Positions 14,239-24,807 are shown, counted from the stretch's first letter. The stretch is 64,000 nt of DNA from Streptomyces sp. R302 (GCF_012927245.1 NZ_JABBGE010000009.1:62001-126000); one strand, 5' to 3'. Made by a program: numbers and translations. Notes: generated by a model from the sequence alone, not told the origin.

Positions 14239-17103
14239 TCAGGTCGCCTCGCGGCGGGCGACGGCTCCCTTCGAACGGGTCACCAGCGCGGCGAGCAGGG
14301 CGGCGCCGAGCGGGACGGCGACGAGCAGCGCCGCCAGCGTCTCCCAGGGGATCACGATCGGCACGTACGGCGGGGTGAGGTCGCCGGCCCAGCCGTCCGC
14401 GACCATCTGCTCGTGGAAGCGGGTCTGCTCGCGTCCCTCGGTGAGCCGCAGCCCCATCGCGGGGAGCAGTCCGGCGAGCGAGCCGAGGACGACGCCCATC
14501 GCGGCGACCACCCCGCACTGGAAGCCGCTGAGGGTGCGTCGGACGCGCGGCGGGGCGCCGACGGCGGCCAGCGTCTTCAGGTCGGCCTCGGCGTCGGCCT
14601 GCGCGAGGCCGGTGGCGATGCCTGCGGCGCCGATGGTGACCAGGCCGGCGAAGACGGTCAGCGCGAGGAGGAAGATGCTGTCGTCGGAGACGTATCCCTC
14701 CTCGACGGTGAGGTCCACCCCGGCGCCGATCGTGGCCAGTTCGGCGTCGAGCTTCTGGCGCTGCTCGCTGCCGGGCAGGGAGTCGGTGCTGAAGTAGGCG
14801 CCGGCGGGCACGGTGGCGAGGCCGGCGGCCTTGGCGGCCGCGGGGGTCATGAGGACCTGGAGGCCGTAGGTCTTCGGGTCGCCGGACACCAGGTGGGCGG
14901 AGACGCGGGAGACCTTGCCCGGGGAGGGCTTGTTCTGCGACACGGCCTTCTCGGCGGCCTTCATGTCGGTGATCTGCTTGATGCCGATCGCGCCGTCCTT
15001 GTCCACCAGCGGCCGGGAGAAGACGACGGCCTTGCCGTCGGCGAGGGCTTGGGCGGCGCCGGAGTCGTCGATGCCGAGGACCTTCAGGAGGCGGGCGTCG
15101 CCGACGAGGAGCCCGCCGTCGACGTAGACCCCGCCGCCCGAGGTCTGCGCGCAGCGCCAGTCCTCGCGCAGCAGCTTCTGCCGCTGCTCGGGGGTGAACT
15201 TCTCGGACGGGTCGCTGCCGTCGGTGGTGGCGACCCACATCGGGCACACGTTGGCGGGCGGCGTGAGCAGCTCGTACTGGCCGCAGCCGTCGCCGCCGCC
15301 CCAGGCCGGGCAGCCGGGCTTGCCGACGGCCACGCGGGAGACGTCGGCGCGGGTCTCGACGGAGAAGTAGCGCTGGACGGCGTCGGCGACGGCGGGGACG
15401 TCCCGGCCGCCCTCCTCCATCTGGAAGAAGGAGACGGCGCCGTGCGGCAGGCTGGCGGTGTACTCGGCCCGGTACTGGGCGTCGCTGCTCGACGTGTACG
15501 TGGCGACGGCGACGGTGCCGGCCACGGCGGCGAGGACGGCGGCGACCGCCGGAGCCGTACGGCCCCGGTTGCGGACGGCGTCGCGGAGCGCGAGCCGCGG
15601 GGAGAGCGGCAGCCAGCGGCCGACCCGCCCGAAGAGCCCGACGATGGCGGGGGTCATGGCGACCACGCCCAGCTCGGCGATGGCCGAGCCGCCGGCCACG
15701 ATGATGAACTGGTCGGTGACGACGGAGCCGTAGAGGGCGATCGCCGCGCCGAGGAGCAGCGCGACCAGGCCGATGACGGGCAGCACCTTGCTGGTGGAGC
15801 GGACGCCGCGGCGGCCGGTGAGCGAGGCGAGCACGGTCTGCCGGGAGGCGGTGACGGCCGGGACGATGGCGGCGAGCAGACCGGTGAGGACGGCGAGCAG
15901 CGCGATGCCGAGGAGTTCGAGCGGCCGGACGTCGAAGGCGCCGAACCGCTTCCCCAGGAAGTCCTCCAGGAACGGCTGGAGGACGAGGGTGAGGACCAGG
16001 GCGAGCACCGTGCCGACGACGGCGGCGGAGACGCCGATGACGAGGCCGCCGCTGAGGACGATGGCGCGGATGTGGCTGCGGGAGCCGCCGTTGGCGCCGA
16101 CCAGGCCGAGCTGGCGGCGGGAGCGGCGGGCGCCGACCGCGAAGGCGGGTCCGGCGAGCAGGCAGATCTCCAGCATCGCCAGGCCGACGACGGTGGCGAG
16201 GGAGGCGAGGAGCATGGCGTCGGCGCCGTCGCTGGACTCGAAGTTGCCCCAGCCGTCCTGCTGGTAGAGCGGGACCTCGGAGTCGGCGGGCGGGTTCAGC
16301 TGGACGGCACGAGAGGTGACGATGACGCCCTTGGCGTTGATCGCCTGTACGTCGTTCCACGTGAAACCACCGGAGCGCTGCACCAGGTACGAGGTGGAGG
16401 AGCCGGGCGCGAGCGCCCCCGCCTTCTCCGCGGCCTTCCCGTACGGGGCGAGGAAGGCGCCGGGCAGCGCGGTGATCTGCGCGATCTTCAGTTCGTCGGG
16501 CAGTTCGTAGGAGCCCACGATCCGGTACGGACGGTCGAAATTGCGAGCGGAAACGGTCGAGCCGACCGAGAGCCCGCTCTTCTCCAGGAACGCCGAGGTG
16601 GCGATGACCTCGTCGGCCTTCCGCGGGTAACGCCCGTCGAGGAGCGTCGTGATGCCCCTGGCCATCGGGTCGTCGGCCTTCAGCTCCCGGACGTCGGTCT
16701 GGAGGAGGCCGTGCACGGTGGTCAGCTTGGCCGCGCCCTGGGTGTCGGTGATCCAGCGGGCGCCGGCCGGTATGACCTTGCCGGGGTCGGTGGAGCCGCT
16801 CGGCCAGGGCTCGTTGTCCGCGGGTTCCCTCGCCGGGTAGACGTTGTCGCCGGCGGGCGTCTGGTGGACCGGGACACCGCCGAAGCCGGGGTCGCGGAAG
16901 GCGGCGTCGGCGGCGCCGATCGACCGCTCCAGGCGTTCGGTGACGGAGAGTTCGGAGCTGCGGATGGTGAGATCGGCGGCGCTGACCCCGAGGATGGGGA
17001 GGGCGATCATCGCGAGGACGAGCGAGCTGCGGCCCTTGGCGCGCCAGGCGTCGCGGCGGGCGATGCGGACTGCCGCCCGCCAGGAGTGGAGCCAGGTCTT
17101 CAC
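14239..17103 (-). CDS. FtsX-like ABC transporter permease
   Basis: A 954-residue permease. An N-terminal membrane helix (RSSLVLAMIALPILGVSAADL, ~residues 25-45) is followed by a large extracytoplasmic MacB-like periplasmic-core region, then FtsX blocks of three helices near 300-430 and at the C-terminus (LLALTVFAGLVTIGAAGIATGLAQADAEADLKTLAAVGA), with a further hydrophobic segment near 435-500. The duplicated FtsX arrangement is typical of actinobacterial LolCE/MacB-type exporters. Start is GTG 17103, overlapping the ATPase stop by 4 bases. With the ATPase and PadR it forms an operon, by context a peptide or antibiotic exporter or mechanotransmission system; the substrate is unknown. A parS-like site lies within the coding sequence at 16354-16367. 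Confidence 0.88.
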   Translation of the reverse strand: MKTWLHSWRAAVRIARRDAWRAKGRSSLVLAMIALPILGVSAADLTIRSSELSVTERLERSIGAADAAFRDPGFGGVPVHQTPAGDNVYPAREPADNEPWPSGSTDPGKVIPAGARWITDTQGAAKLTTVHGLLQTDVRELKADDPMARGITTLLDGRYPRKADEVIATSAFLEKSGLSVGSTVSARNFDRPYRIVGSYELPDELKIAQITALPGAFLAPYGKAAEKAGALAPGSSTSYLVQRSGGFTWNDVQAINAKGVIVTSRAVQLNPPADSEVPLYQQDGWGNFESSDGADAMLLASLATVVGLAMLEICLLAGPAFAVGARRSRRQLGLVGANGGSRSHIRAIVLSGGLVIGVSAAVVGTVLALVLTLVLQPFLEDFLGKRFGAFDVRPLELLGIALLAVLTGLLAAIVPAVTASRQTVLASLTGRRGVRSTSKVLPVIGLVALLLGAAIALYGSVVTDQFIIVAGGSAIAELGVVAMTPAIVGLFGRVGRWLPLSPRLALRDAVRNRGRTAPAVAAVLAAVAGTVAVATYTSSSDAQYRAEYTASLPHGAVSFFQMEEGGRDVPAVADAVQRYFSVETRADVSRVAVGKPGCPAWGGGDGCGQYELLTPPANVCPMWVATTDGSDPSEKFTPEQRQKLLREDWRCAQTSGGGVYVDGGLLVGDARLLKVLGIDDSGAAQALADGKAVVFSRPLVDKDGAIGIKQITDMKAAEKAVSQNKPSPGKVSRVSAHLVSGDPKTYGLQVLMTPAAAKAAGLATVPAGAYFSTDSLPGSEQRQKLDAELATIGAGVDLTVEEGYVSDDSIFLLALTVFAGLVTIGAAGIATGLAQADAEADLKTLAAVGAPPRVRRTLSGFQCGVVAAMGVVLGSLAGLLPAMGLRLTEGREQTRFHEQMVADGWAGDLTPPYVPIVIPWETLAALLVAVPLGAALLAALVTRSKGAVARREAT
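16354..16367. promoter_or_regulatory. parS-like site with one mismatch
   Basis: GTTCCACGTGAAAC differs from the parS palindrome at one position. It lies inside the permease gene. Streptomyces chromosomes carry single-mismatch parS variants near oriC, so binding is plausible. Confidence 0.65.
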
Positions 17104-17843
17104 GCCTCCGCCACCCGGCCCGTCAGGAGGGAGTCGGCCTCGCTGCGCACGGTCTGGTCGACGATGGCGCCGTCGCGCAGGAAGACGACCCGGTCGGCCC
17201 AGGCGGCGAAGCGCGGCTCGTGGGTGACGAGGACGCCGGCGGCGCCCGCGTCGCAGCGGGAGCGGAGCAGGGCGAGGACGGATTCGCCGGTCTCGGAGTC
17301 GAGGGCGCCGGTGGGCTCGTCGGCGAGGACGAGACGGCGGTCGCCGACGAGGGCGCGGGCGATGGCGACGCGCTGCTGCTGGCCGCCGGACATCTCGTCG
17401 GGGAAGCGGTCGGCGAGGTGCCCGAGGCCCATCTCCTCCAGGGCGGCGAGGGCTTCCACGCGCGCCTTGCGGGCGGACATGCCGTCGAGCTCGCGCGGCA
17501 GGGAGACGTTCTCGGCGGCGGTGAGCGCGGGGATGAGGTTGTAGTCCTGGAAGACGTAGCCGACGCTGCGGCGGCGCAGGGCGGCGAGTTCCTTGAGGCC
17601 GGCGGTGGTGATGTCGGTGCCCTCGACGATGACCTGTCCGGAGGTGGGGGTGTCGAGGCCGCCGGCGATGGTGAGGAGCGTGGACTTGCCGGAGCCGGAC
17701 GGCCCCATGACGGCGACGAGTTCGCCGGGGTGCACGTCGAGGTCGATGCCGCGCAGGGCGTGCACCTCGGTGGCGCCGGACCCGTGGACCCGGGTCAGGT
17801 TCTGCAGGCGCAGCACGGGCTGCGCGGCGAGCGGTGTGGACAT
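17100..17843 (-). CDS. ABC transporter ATP-binding protein (LolD/MacB type)
   Basis: A 247-residue ATPase. Walker A is MGPSGSGKSTLL near residue 47, the Q loop is VFQDYN, the signature motif is EMSGGQQQRVAIARAL and Walker B is RLVLADEPTGALD, followed by the H-loop VTHEP. This combination is characteristic of exporters pairing with FtsX-type permeases, encoded immediately downstream with a 4-base overlap. ATG 17843 (MSTPLAAQ) is preferred to a more upstream in-frame start because the conserved sequence begins about 8 residues later. It lies 87 bases after the PadR gene in the same direction. Confidence 0.92.
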   Translation of the reverse strand: MSTPLAAQPVLRLQNLTRVHGSGATEVHALRGIDLDVHPGELVAVMGPSGSGKSTLLTIAGGLDTPTSGQVIVEGTDITTAGLKELAALRRRSVGYVFQDYNLIPALTAAENVSLPRELDGMSARKARVEALAALEEMGLGHLADRFPDEMSGGQQQRVAIARALVGDRRLVLADEPTGALDSETGESVLALLRSRCDAGAAGVLVTHEPRFAAWADRVVFLRDGAIVDQTVRSEADSLLTGRVAEA

Positions 17844-17930
17844 GAAGGGTCCCCCTAGGGTGCGCGGAGAACGCACGGTGAGCGGTGTGATGGAAGAACG
17901 GAGACGGTCGTACGGGGGCTCGGGCCCCGG

Positions 17931-18602
17931 TCAGCGGGCCCGGCCCACGGCCCCGCCCCCCGGAGCCGCCCCCGACCCGGCCCCCACGGCCCCCGGCCCC
18001 GTCCCCGCCCCGGGCCCGGGCGGGGCGGGGGGCGTGGCGGCCGTGGCCGCGGGGGCGGTCGCGGCGAGGCGGATCAGCCGGGACTCGCAGTGGTCGAGCC
18101 AGCGGGCCTCGGCCTCGGTCTGGAAGATCAGCTGTTCCAGGACGAGGAGCCAGGCGACGTCGTCGCGTTCGCGGCTGCCGGTGCCTTCGAGCGCGGCGAG
18201 GGCCTGGGCCTTGAGGCGGGTGTAGTCCTGCATGGCCTTCACGGTGTGGCGGCGCTGGGACTGGATGACCTCGCGGATGTCGACGCCGGGCGCCCCGACG
18301 GCCATGGCGAGCTTGATGGCGAGCTCGTCGCGGGCGGGGCTGGTGCGGTCGACGGGCTGCTCGAACCAGGTGCGCAGTTCGGTGCGGCCGGCGTCGGTGA
18401 TCGCGTAGAGCGCGTGGCCGGCGCCGTCCTCGCCGTTCTGGGTCACGAGGCCGTCCCGTTCGAGCCGGCCGAGGGTCGTGTAGACCTGCCCGACGTTGAG
18501 GGGCCAGGTGGAGCCCGTGCGGGACTCGAACTCGGTGCGCAGCTGGGAGCCGTAGCGGGGGCCGTGTTCGAGGAGGGCGAGGAGCCCGTGGCGGATCGAC
18601 AT
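17931..18602 (-). CDS. PadR family transcriptional regulator
   Basis: A 223-residue regulator. The N-terminal winged helix is clear (MSIRHGLLALLEHGPRYGSQLRTEFE, then VYTTLGRLERDGLV), followed by the PadR C-terminal helical domain (RDELAIKLAMAV, QRRHTVKAMQDYTRLKA). A 40-residue Pro/Gly/Ala tail is unusual and probably disordered. It is first in an operon with the ABC ATPase and FtsX permease; PadR proteins commonly repress adjacent transporter genes until a drug or peptide binds. ATG 18602 has a TATACA element 8 bases upstream and may be leaderless. Two ATACNNNGTAT repeats overlap this promoter, implying autoregulation. Confidence 0.9.
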   Translation of the reverse strand: MSIRHGLLALLEHGPRYGSQLRTEFESRTGSTWPLNVGQVYTTLGRLERDGLVTQNGEDGAGHALYAITDAGRTELRTWFEQPVDRTSPARDELAIKLAMAVGAPGVDIREVIQSQRRHTVKAMQDYTRLKAQALAALEGTGSRERDDVAWLLVLEQLIFQTEAEARWLDHCESRLIRLAATAPAATAATPPAPPGPGAGTGPGAVGAGSGAAPGGGAVGRAR

Positions 18603-18624
18603 ACCGAGTATGTATACCGGGTAT
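18601..18624. promoter_or_regulatory. PadR operator: two ATACNNNGTAT dyads at 13-bp spacing
   Basis: ATACCGAGTAT (18601-18611) and ATACCGGGTAT (18614-18624) are near-identical 11-base dyads. They overlap the start codon and the presumed -10 (TATACA on the minus strand) of the PadR gene, so binding would block transcription of the operon. Confidence 0.75.
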
Positions 18625-18700
18625 GCCGAGGGCGGCAACCGTCCTGAGGGGGATGCGGAGGGTCCGCCTCAGGAGGGAGCGGGTGCGGCCGGACGAGCCG

Positions 18701-19561
18701 TCAGCGGCGGCGGAGCCGGAGCCCGAGGAAGCCGAGGCCGAGCCCCATCAGGGTGAGCCCCACGCCGAGGGTGAGCAGGGGAACGGGCTGGTCGGAGGCG
18801 GTTCCGGGGGTTCCCACGGCGAGCTGCGGGGCGGCGGCGGGGCGGGTGGCGCGGGCCGCTTCGGGGCGGGCGGCGGTGTCCTCCCCGGGTACCTCCGCGT
18901 CCTCCTCGGGGAGGCGGTCGGCGGCGGATTCTGTTGCGGTTCTGTCACGTGAGGGTGTGGCGGAGCTCTCCGTGGCCTCCGTGCCCTCTGTGTCCTCCGG
19001 GGCCTTCGTGGTCTCCGTGGTCTCCGTGACGGTCGGGGTCGGTGTCGGTGTCGCCGGTTCGGCCCGGCCGGGCTTGGGGCGGCCCTCGCCCGCGGGCCGC
19101 CCGGCGCGGGAGGGAGAGCCGGTGGGCTCCGGCGCGTCGCTGGTGCGGGCGGCGGGCTTCCCCGGCCGGGGCGCGCCGGCCCGGGCGGAGGCGGAGGCGG
19201 TGGGACTCGCGGTGGGCGTGGGCGACGCCGTGGTGGAGGTCCCGGTGGGGCCGGACGTGGGGGGACGGCCGGTGGCGCCGGGTCCCGGGGGCGTGCCCGG
19301 CCGGGTGGTGGCGGAGGGGCCGCCGGTCGCGGTGGGCGGGGCGGCCGGGGAGGACGGCGCGGCGGGGTTCGAGGCGCCGGGCGCGGTGGGCCCGGCGGTG
19401 GGGCCCTGGGCGGCCGCGCCGGTGCCGCCGTACAGGGTGAAGGCGCAGGCCAGGGCGGGGGCGAGCGCGGCGGTGCGGAGGGCGGTACGGGACCCGAGGT
19501 CCCGCATCCGCACCTGCCCGCGGACTCGTACGCCACCGCTTCCGCCGTGTGTGGGAGCCAC
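18701..19561 (-). CDS. Secreted Pro/Thr/Ser-rich protein with C-terminal membrane anchor
   Basis: A 286-residue protein of unknown function. A signal sequence with an extended basic N-terminus spans roughly residues 19-52 (TAALAPALACAFTLYGGTGAAAQ). A long low-complexity region rich in Pro, Thr, Ser and Ala with acidic stretches (TETTETTKAPEDTEGTEATE) follows. The C-terminus is a hydrophobic helix (LLTLGVGLTLMGLGLGFLGL) ending in RLRRR, a typical membrane stop and anchor, though no LPXTG sortase motif is visible. It may be a cell-wall-spanning spacer or glycoprotein. GTG 19561 is preceded by GGGAGGG at 7-base spacing. It lies downstream of the kinase gene in the same direction. Confidence 0.7.
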   Translation of the reverse strand: MAPTHGGSGGVRVRGQVRMRDLGSRTALRTAALAPALACAFTLYGGTGAAAQGPTAGPTAPGASNPAAPSSPAAPPTATGGPSATTRPGTPPGPGATGRPPTSGPTGTSTTASPTPTASPTASASARAGAPRPGKPAARTSDAPEPTGSPSRAGRPAGEGRPKPGRAEPATPTPTPTVTETTETTKAPEDTEGTEATESSATPSRDRTATESAADRLPEEDAEVPGEDTAARPEAARATRPAAAPQLAVGTPGTASDQPVPLLTLGVGLTLMGLGLGFLGLRLRRR

Positions 19562-19637
19562 CGGGAACCCTCCCTGCCGTGCCGCCGAGGTGTCCGACTC
19601 AGCGTCACATAACGGGACGGGTCCGGCATCCCGGCGG

Positions 19638-21290
19638 TTACTGCTGGGGGTCTCCGGTGGAGACGTCCAGGGTGAACTCGGCGTCCTTCGCGGAGATGTC
19701 CGTGCCGGCCTTCGGGTACTGCTGGAGGACCGTGCCCTCGCCGTAGGTGTTCTCGTTCACCGGGATCTCCTTGGTGACCTTCCAGCCGGCGGCCCGCAGG
19801 CAGTCCTTCACCGAGGTGATGTTCTTGTAGGTGAGGTCCGGCACCTCGAACTTCTCGGGGTCGTCGCTCGACTCCCGCGGCTGGGTGCACTTCTTCGTCT
19901 CGATGGTCTTCGACAGGTCCGGGCCCTTGTGGCCGGGGGCGTCGGTCTGGGTCTGGGTCTGACCGGTGGTGCCGCCGGTCGGGCCGCCGGTGCCGCCCGC
20001 GGTCGGGTCCTGCTCCTTCTCCCACGGCTTGAGGGCGATGAGCGTGCCGCCGACGGCGATCAGGGCGACGAGGACCGCGCCGACGAGGACCGGCATGTTC
20101 CGGCGCGGCGCCGGGGCGGCCGGGGCCGGGGTGGGGGCGGGCGCGTAGGAGACGGGCGGCGGGGTCTGGTACGCGGGGGCCGGCGCCTGCTGCGGGTAGC
20201 CGTAGCCCGGGCCGGGTGCCGGGACGGGCGCCGGGGTCGGCGGGCCGTACGGGCCGGGCTGCGGCGTCGGCGGCTGGTACGGCTGCTGGACGTGCGGGGC
20301 GGGCGGGTGCGGCGGCGGGGTCTGGCCGACCGGCGGGAAGACGGCCGAGCCGACGCCCGAGCCGCTGCTGACCGGGCCGCCGGCGACGATCACCGGGGCG
20401 GCGGCCTGGCCGGCCGAGAGCACCCGCAGGCACTCGTCGCGCATCGCGGCGGCGCTCGGGAACCGCTCGTTCGGGTTCTTCCGCAGCGCGCGGGCGACCA
20501 GCGCGTCCATCGCGGGCGTCACCGACCGGTTCACCGAGGACGGCGCGACCGGCTCCTCCTGCACGTGCGCGTAGGCGATGGCCAGCGGCGAGTCCGCGTC
20601 GAAGGGCAGGCGGCCCGTCAGCAGCTGGAAGAGCATGATGCCGACCGAATAAAGGTCGGAGCGGGCGTCCACAGGGCGGCCCAGGGCCTGCTCGGGGGAG
20701 AGGTACTGCGGGGTGCCGACGACCATGCCGGTCTGGGTCATCGAGGTGACGCCGGACTGCATGGCGCGGGCGATGCCGAAGTCCATGACCTTCACGACGC
20801 CGCGCTTGGTCGTCATCACGTTGCCGGGCTTGATGTCGCGGTGGACCAGGCCCATCTCGTGGCTGACCTCCAGGGCGGCGAGCACGTCCGCCGTCACCTT
20901 CAGCGCCTTGTCGGCGGGCATCGCCCCGTATTGGCGCACGTCGGAGGCGAGGACCGAGCCGAGCGGCTGCCCCTCCACGTACTCCATGACGATGTACGGC
21001 ATCATGCCGCCGTCGAGGGTGTCCTCGCCGGTGTCGAAGACCGAGACGATGTTGGTGTGGGAGAGCTTCGCCACGGCCTGCGCCTCGCGGCGGAACCGCT
21101 CGCGGAAGGACGCCTCGCGGCCCAGCTCGGTGTGGAGCGTCTTGATCGCGACCTGTCGGTCCAGCGCGCTGTCGTACGCGAGGTAGACCGAGGCCATGCC
21201 GCCCTCGCCGAGGAGGTCGCGCAGCTGGTAGCGGCCGTTCGCGACCGAACCGCCCGCGTAGCGGCCGCCCTGAGCGCCGTCGTGGCTCAT
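19638..21290 (-). CDS. Membrane Ser/Thr protein kinase with C-terminal PASTA-like domain
   Basis: A 550-residue Hanks-type kinase. The kinase domain covers about residues 18-285, with the glycine loop LGEGGMASVY, VAIK, catalytic HRDIKPGN, DFG and the APE-like SPEQALG. A Pro-rich juxtamembrane segment follows, one transmembrane helix near 400-420 (MPVLVGAVLVALIAVGGTLIAL), and an extracellular C-terminal domain (VPDLTYKNITSVKDCLRAAGW, VLQQYPKAGTDI) that resembles a single PASTA repeat. PASTA kinases sense peptidoglycan fragments or beta-lactams. ATG 21290 follows GGGGGA. It is divergent from a paralogous kinase with a different extracellular part. Confidence 0.9.
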   Translation of the reverse strand: MSHDGAQGGRYAGGSVANGRYQLRDLLGEGGMASVYLAYDSALDRQVAIKTLHTELGREASFRERFRREAQAVAKLSHTNIVSVFDTGEDTLDGGMMPYIVMEYVEGQPLGSVLASDVRQYGAMPADKALKVTADVLAALEVSHEMGLVHRDIKPGNVMTTKRGVVKVMDFGIARAMQSGVTSMTQTGMVVGTPQYLSPEQALGRPVDARSDLYSVGIMLFQLLTGRLPFDADSPLAIAYAHVQEEPVAPSSVNRSVTPAMDALVARALRKNPNERFPSAAAMRDECLRVLSAGQAAAPVIVAGGPVSSGSGVGSAVFPPVGQTPPPHPPAPHVQQPYQPPTPQPGPYGPPTPAPVPAPGPGYGYPQQAPAPAYQTPPPVSYAPAPTPAPAAPAPRRNMPVLVGAVLVALIAVGGTLIALKPWEKEQDPTAGGTGGPTGGTTGQTQTQTDAPGHKGPDLSKTIETKKCTQPRESSDDPEKFEVPDLTYKNITSVKDCLRAAGWKVTKEIPVNENTYGEGTVLQQYPKAGTDISAKDAEFTLDVSTGDPQQ

Positions 21291-21583
21291 GTGTGCTGTC
21301 CCCCTGCGCCCCGCGGCGTCGGTCCGTCGTCTCCCGGCCGGAAGTCCGTATCCGGCTTGATTCTGCGCCAAGTCTGCCCGAGGCCCCTGACACGTCAAGC
21401 CGCGTGCCCGTTCCGTGACCCTCTGCACCGCCCGCGTCGCGCAGGGGTCCGGTGAAACTCACGGAATTTGCACAGGCGTACACGAGAAGGGTTGGATGGC
21501 CGGTCATCGCGGACCGTGTTGTCGTACGAAGCCTGTAGCGTGACGACTGGACACACGGCACGCACAGACGACGGCGAGGACTC

Positions 21584-23242
<1,659 letters not shown>

Positions 23243-23267
23243 CCGCGCCCCCGGGGGACGGCGGGCG

Positions 23268-24284
23268 TCAGGCGGCGAAGGCGTCGCGGACGGCGTCGTA
23301 CTCCCGGGTCCACCACACGGCCAGGGCCGACACCGCGGGGAACTGCGGGTCGGCCCTGTGGTCGTTCAGCCGGTAGCGCCAGCGCAGCGTCCAGAAGTCG
23401 TTGAGCCGCTCCCACCACACCCGGTGCACCGCCGCGGCCAGCTCGGCGCCGTCGGCCCCTGCGGCCCGCCGGTACGCCCGCGCGTACGCCCGCACCTTCT
23501 CCAGGTCCAGCTCGCCGCCCGGCCGTACGAAGAAGATCGCGGCGGCCCGGACGGCCTCCTCGGCCCGGGGGCGGACGCCGAGGCGGTCCCAGTCGACGAT
23601 CGCGGCCGGTTCGGCGCCCCGGTAGAGCAGGTTCAGCGGGTGGAAGTCGCCGTGTACCCAGCCGGCCGTGGCGGGCGCCGGAGGGCGCCGGTGGGCGTGC
23701 TGGGCGAGCAGCCGGCGCCGCTCCCGCAGCCGGTGCTCGGCGAGGGCGTCGAAGCCGTCGTACGGGCGGTGGGCGCGGGCCAGGCGGATCAGCTCGGCGA
23801 TGTCGGCGAAGGTGTCCTCGGGGCGGGCGCTGTCGTGCCGCTCGCCGGGCGGCGGGGGCTCCATGACCCGGTCGAGGGTGGTGTGGACGCGGCCGAGGAG
23901 GGCGCCGAGGCGGCGGGAGCCGCCGGCGGTGAGCTGGGCGCCGTCGCGGTGCCGGCCCTCGACCCAGGGGTGCAGGGCGTAGCAGCGGCCGTCGATGACG
24001 GCGACCGTGCGGCCACGGCTGTCGGGCAGCGGCGGGGCCACCGGCAGGCCGAGGGCGTGCAGCCGCTGGGTGGCGCGGTGCTGGCGGGTGATGGTGGCCC
24101 GGTCGGCGGTGGGGGCGTCGAGGTGCTGTTTGAGGAAGTAGCGGCCGCGGGTGGTGGCGAGGCGGTAGCCGCGGTTGAGCAGGCCCTCGGTGACGGGGAC
24201 GCAGGACAGGGGCTCGCCGGCGTGCGGATGGCGGCGCAGCAGGGCGCCGACCGGAGGAGCGGAATGTTCAGATGAGCGCGGCAC
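23268..24284 (-). CDS. Aminoglycoside phosphotransferase/choline kinase-fold protein
   Basis: A 338-residue APH-family protein. The catalytic loop is GWVHGDFHPLNLLY (residues ~215-228) and the metal-binding motif is AIVDWDRLGV. The N-lobe contains RYFLKQHL. These proteins phosphorylate small molecules such as aminosugars, choline or homoserine; the substrate cannot be inferred. The GTG at 24284 has no ribosome-binding site but is preceded at 7 bases by TAACAT on its strand, a leaderless pattern that overlaps the end of the upstream PPOx gene region. It could be expressed both from this promoter and with the upstream gene. Confidence 0.82.
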   Translation of the reverse strand: MPRSSEHSAPPVGALLRRHPHAGEPLSCVPVTEGLLNRGYRLATTRGRYFLKQHLDAPTADRATITRQHRATQRLHALGLPVAPPLPDSRGRTVAVIDGRCYALHPWVEGRHRDGAQLTAGGSRRLGALLGRVHTTLDRVMEPPPPGERHDSARPEDTFADIAELIRLARAHRPYDGFDALAEHRLRERRRLLAQHAHRRPPAPATAGWVHGDFHPLNLLYRGAEPAAIVDWDRLGVRPRAEEAVRAAAIFFVRPGGELDLEKVRAYARAYRRAAGADGAELAAAVHRVWWERLNDFWTLRWRYRLNDHRADPQFPAVSALAVWWTREYDAVRDAFAA

Positions 24285-24299
24285 TCCGCAGATGTTAGA

Positions 24300-24731
24300 T
24301 CACGCCGCGTGGTGGAGGTGTCGCGGTGCGGAGGCGGCCGCGGGGCCGTAGTCGATGGTGTGCACGGTGACGAACTGGGGTTCGATCCGCATGTAGACGG
24401 GGACGAAGGGCTCGCCGTCCACGGTCTGCGGTTCGGGGCCGAAGGCGGCCAGCTCGGTCTCGGTCGGCTCGACGATCTCGGCGGTGCCGGTGAACTGCAC
24501 CGAGCACAGGGTGCCCGACTCCGGATCGAGGTCGTCCGCCCCGTAGGCGACGACGCTGCCGCTGCACGCCTGGTGGTAGCCGAGCCCCTCGTGCATGCGG
24601 ATCACGACGCTGCCGTCGGAGACGATGTGGCGGGCGGGCGCGACGAAGGGCATCGCCCGCATGCTCGTGGCGATCCGGCCGTACGGTGCACGGCCGAGCA
24701 GTTCGATGGCGCGGATCTCCTCGGTGGACAT
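24300..24731 (-). CDS. Pyridoxamine 5'-phosphate oxidase-fold flavin/F420-binding protein
   Basis: A small split-barrel protein of about 143 residues. The N-terminal helix (TEEIRAIELLGRAPYGRIATS) and strands VAPARHIVSDGSVVIRMHEG, SVVAYGADDLDP and SVQFTGTAEIVEPTE match the PPOx-like family seen near stress regulators. Such proteins bind FMN, F420 or heme, and the role here is unknown. ATG 24731 is used; a GTG at 24755 would add 8 residues and is equally possible since the GGAGG before 24731 is only one base away. A DosR-like dyad at 24788-24807 lies upstream. The gene is between a NarL regulator and a phosphotransferase, all in the same direction. Confidence 0.78.
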   Translation of the reverse strand: MSTEEIRAIELLGRAPYGRIATSMRAMPFVAPARHIVSDGSVVIRMHEGLGYHQACSGSVVAYGADDLDPESGTLCSVQFTGTAEIVEPTETELAAFGPEPQTVDGEPFVPVYMRIEPQFVTVHTIDYGPAAASAPRHLHHAA

Positions 24732-24787
24732 GCCTCCACTGTCCGCCACCGGCACCCTGTCGGGAAAGGGGCCGGGGCCCCGCGCCG

Positions 24788-24807
24788 GCGGGGACGTAGG
24801 TCCCGAA
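24788..24807. promoter_or_regulatory. DosR/DevR-like box upstream of the PPOx gene
   Basis: GCGGGGACGTAGGTCCCGAA agrees at 16 of 20 positions with the mycobacterial DosR consensus TTSGGGACTWWAGTCCCSAA, with a perfect GGGAC-N4-GTCCC core (24791-24804). It lies 57-76 bases upstream of ATG 24731 and between that gene and a NarL-family response regulator gene. Confidence 0.65.

Noticed and set aside
13738..17544. A 1268-codon plus-strand frame opposite the ABC permease
   Set aside because: It is the complement of the GC-rich permease and ATPase genes and has Gly/Asp/Arg/Glu-biased composition with no domain.
18935..18960. A further parS near TGTCACGTGAGGG
   Set aside because: Only the CACGTG core matches; the flanking GTTT and AAAC arms are missing.
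18753..21455. A 900-codon plus-strand frame opposite the PASTA kinase
   Set aside because: The minus-strand kinase has all Hanks motifs; the opposite frame is compositionally biased and spans the intergenic gap.
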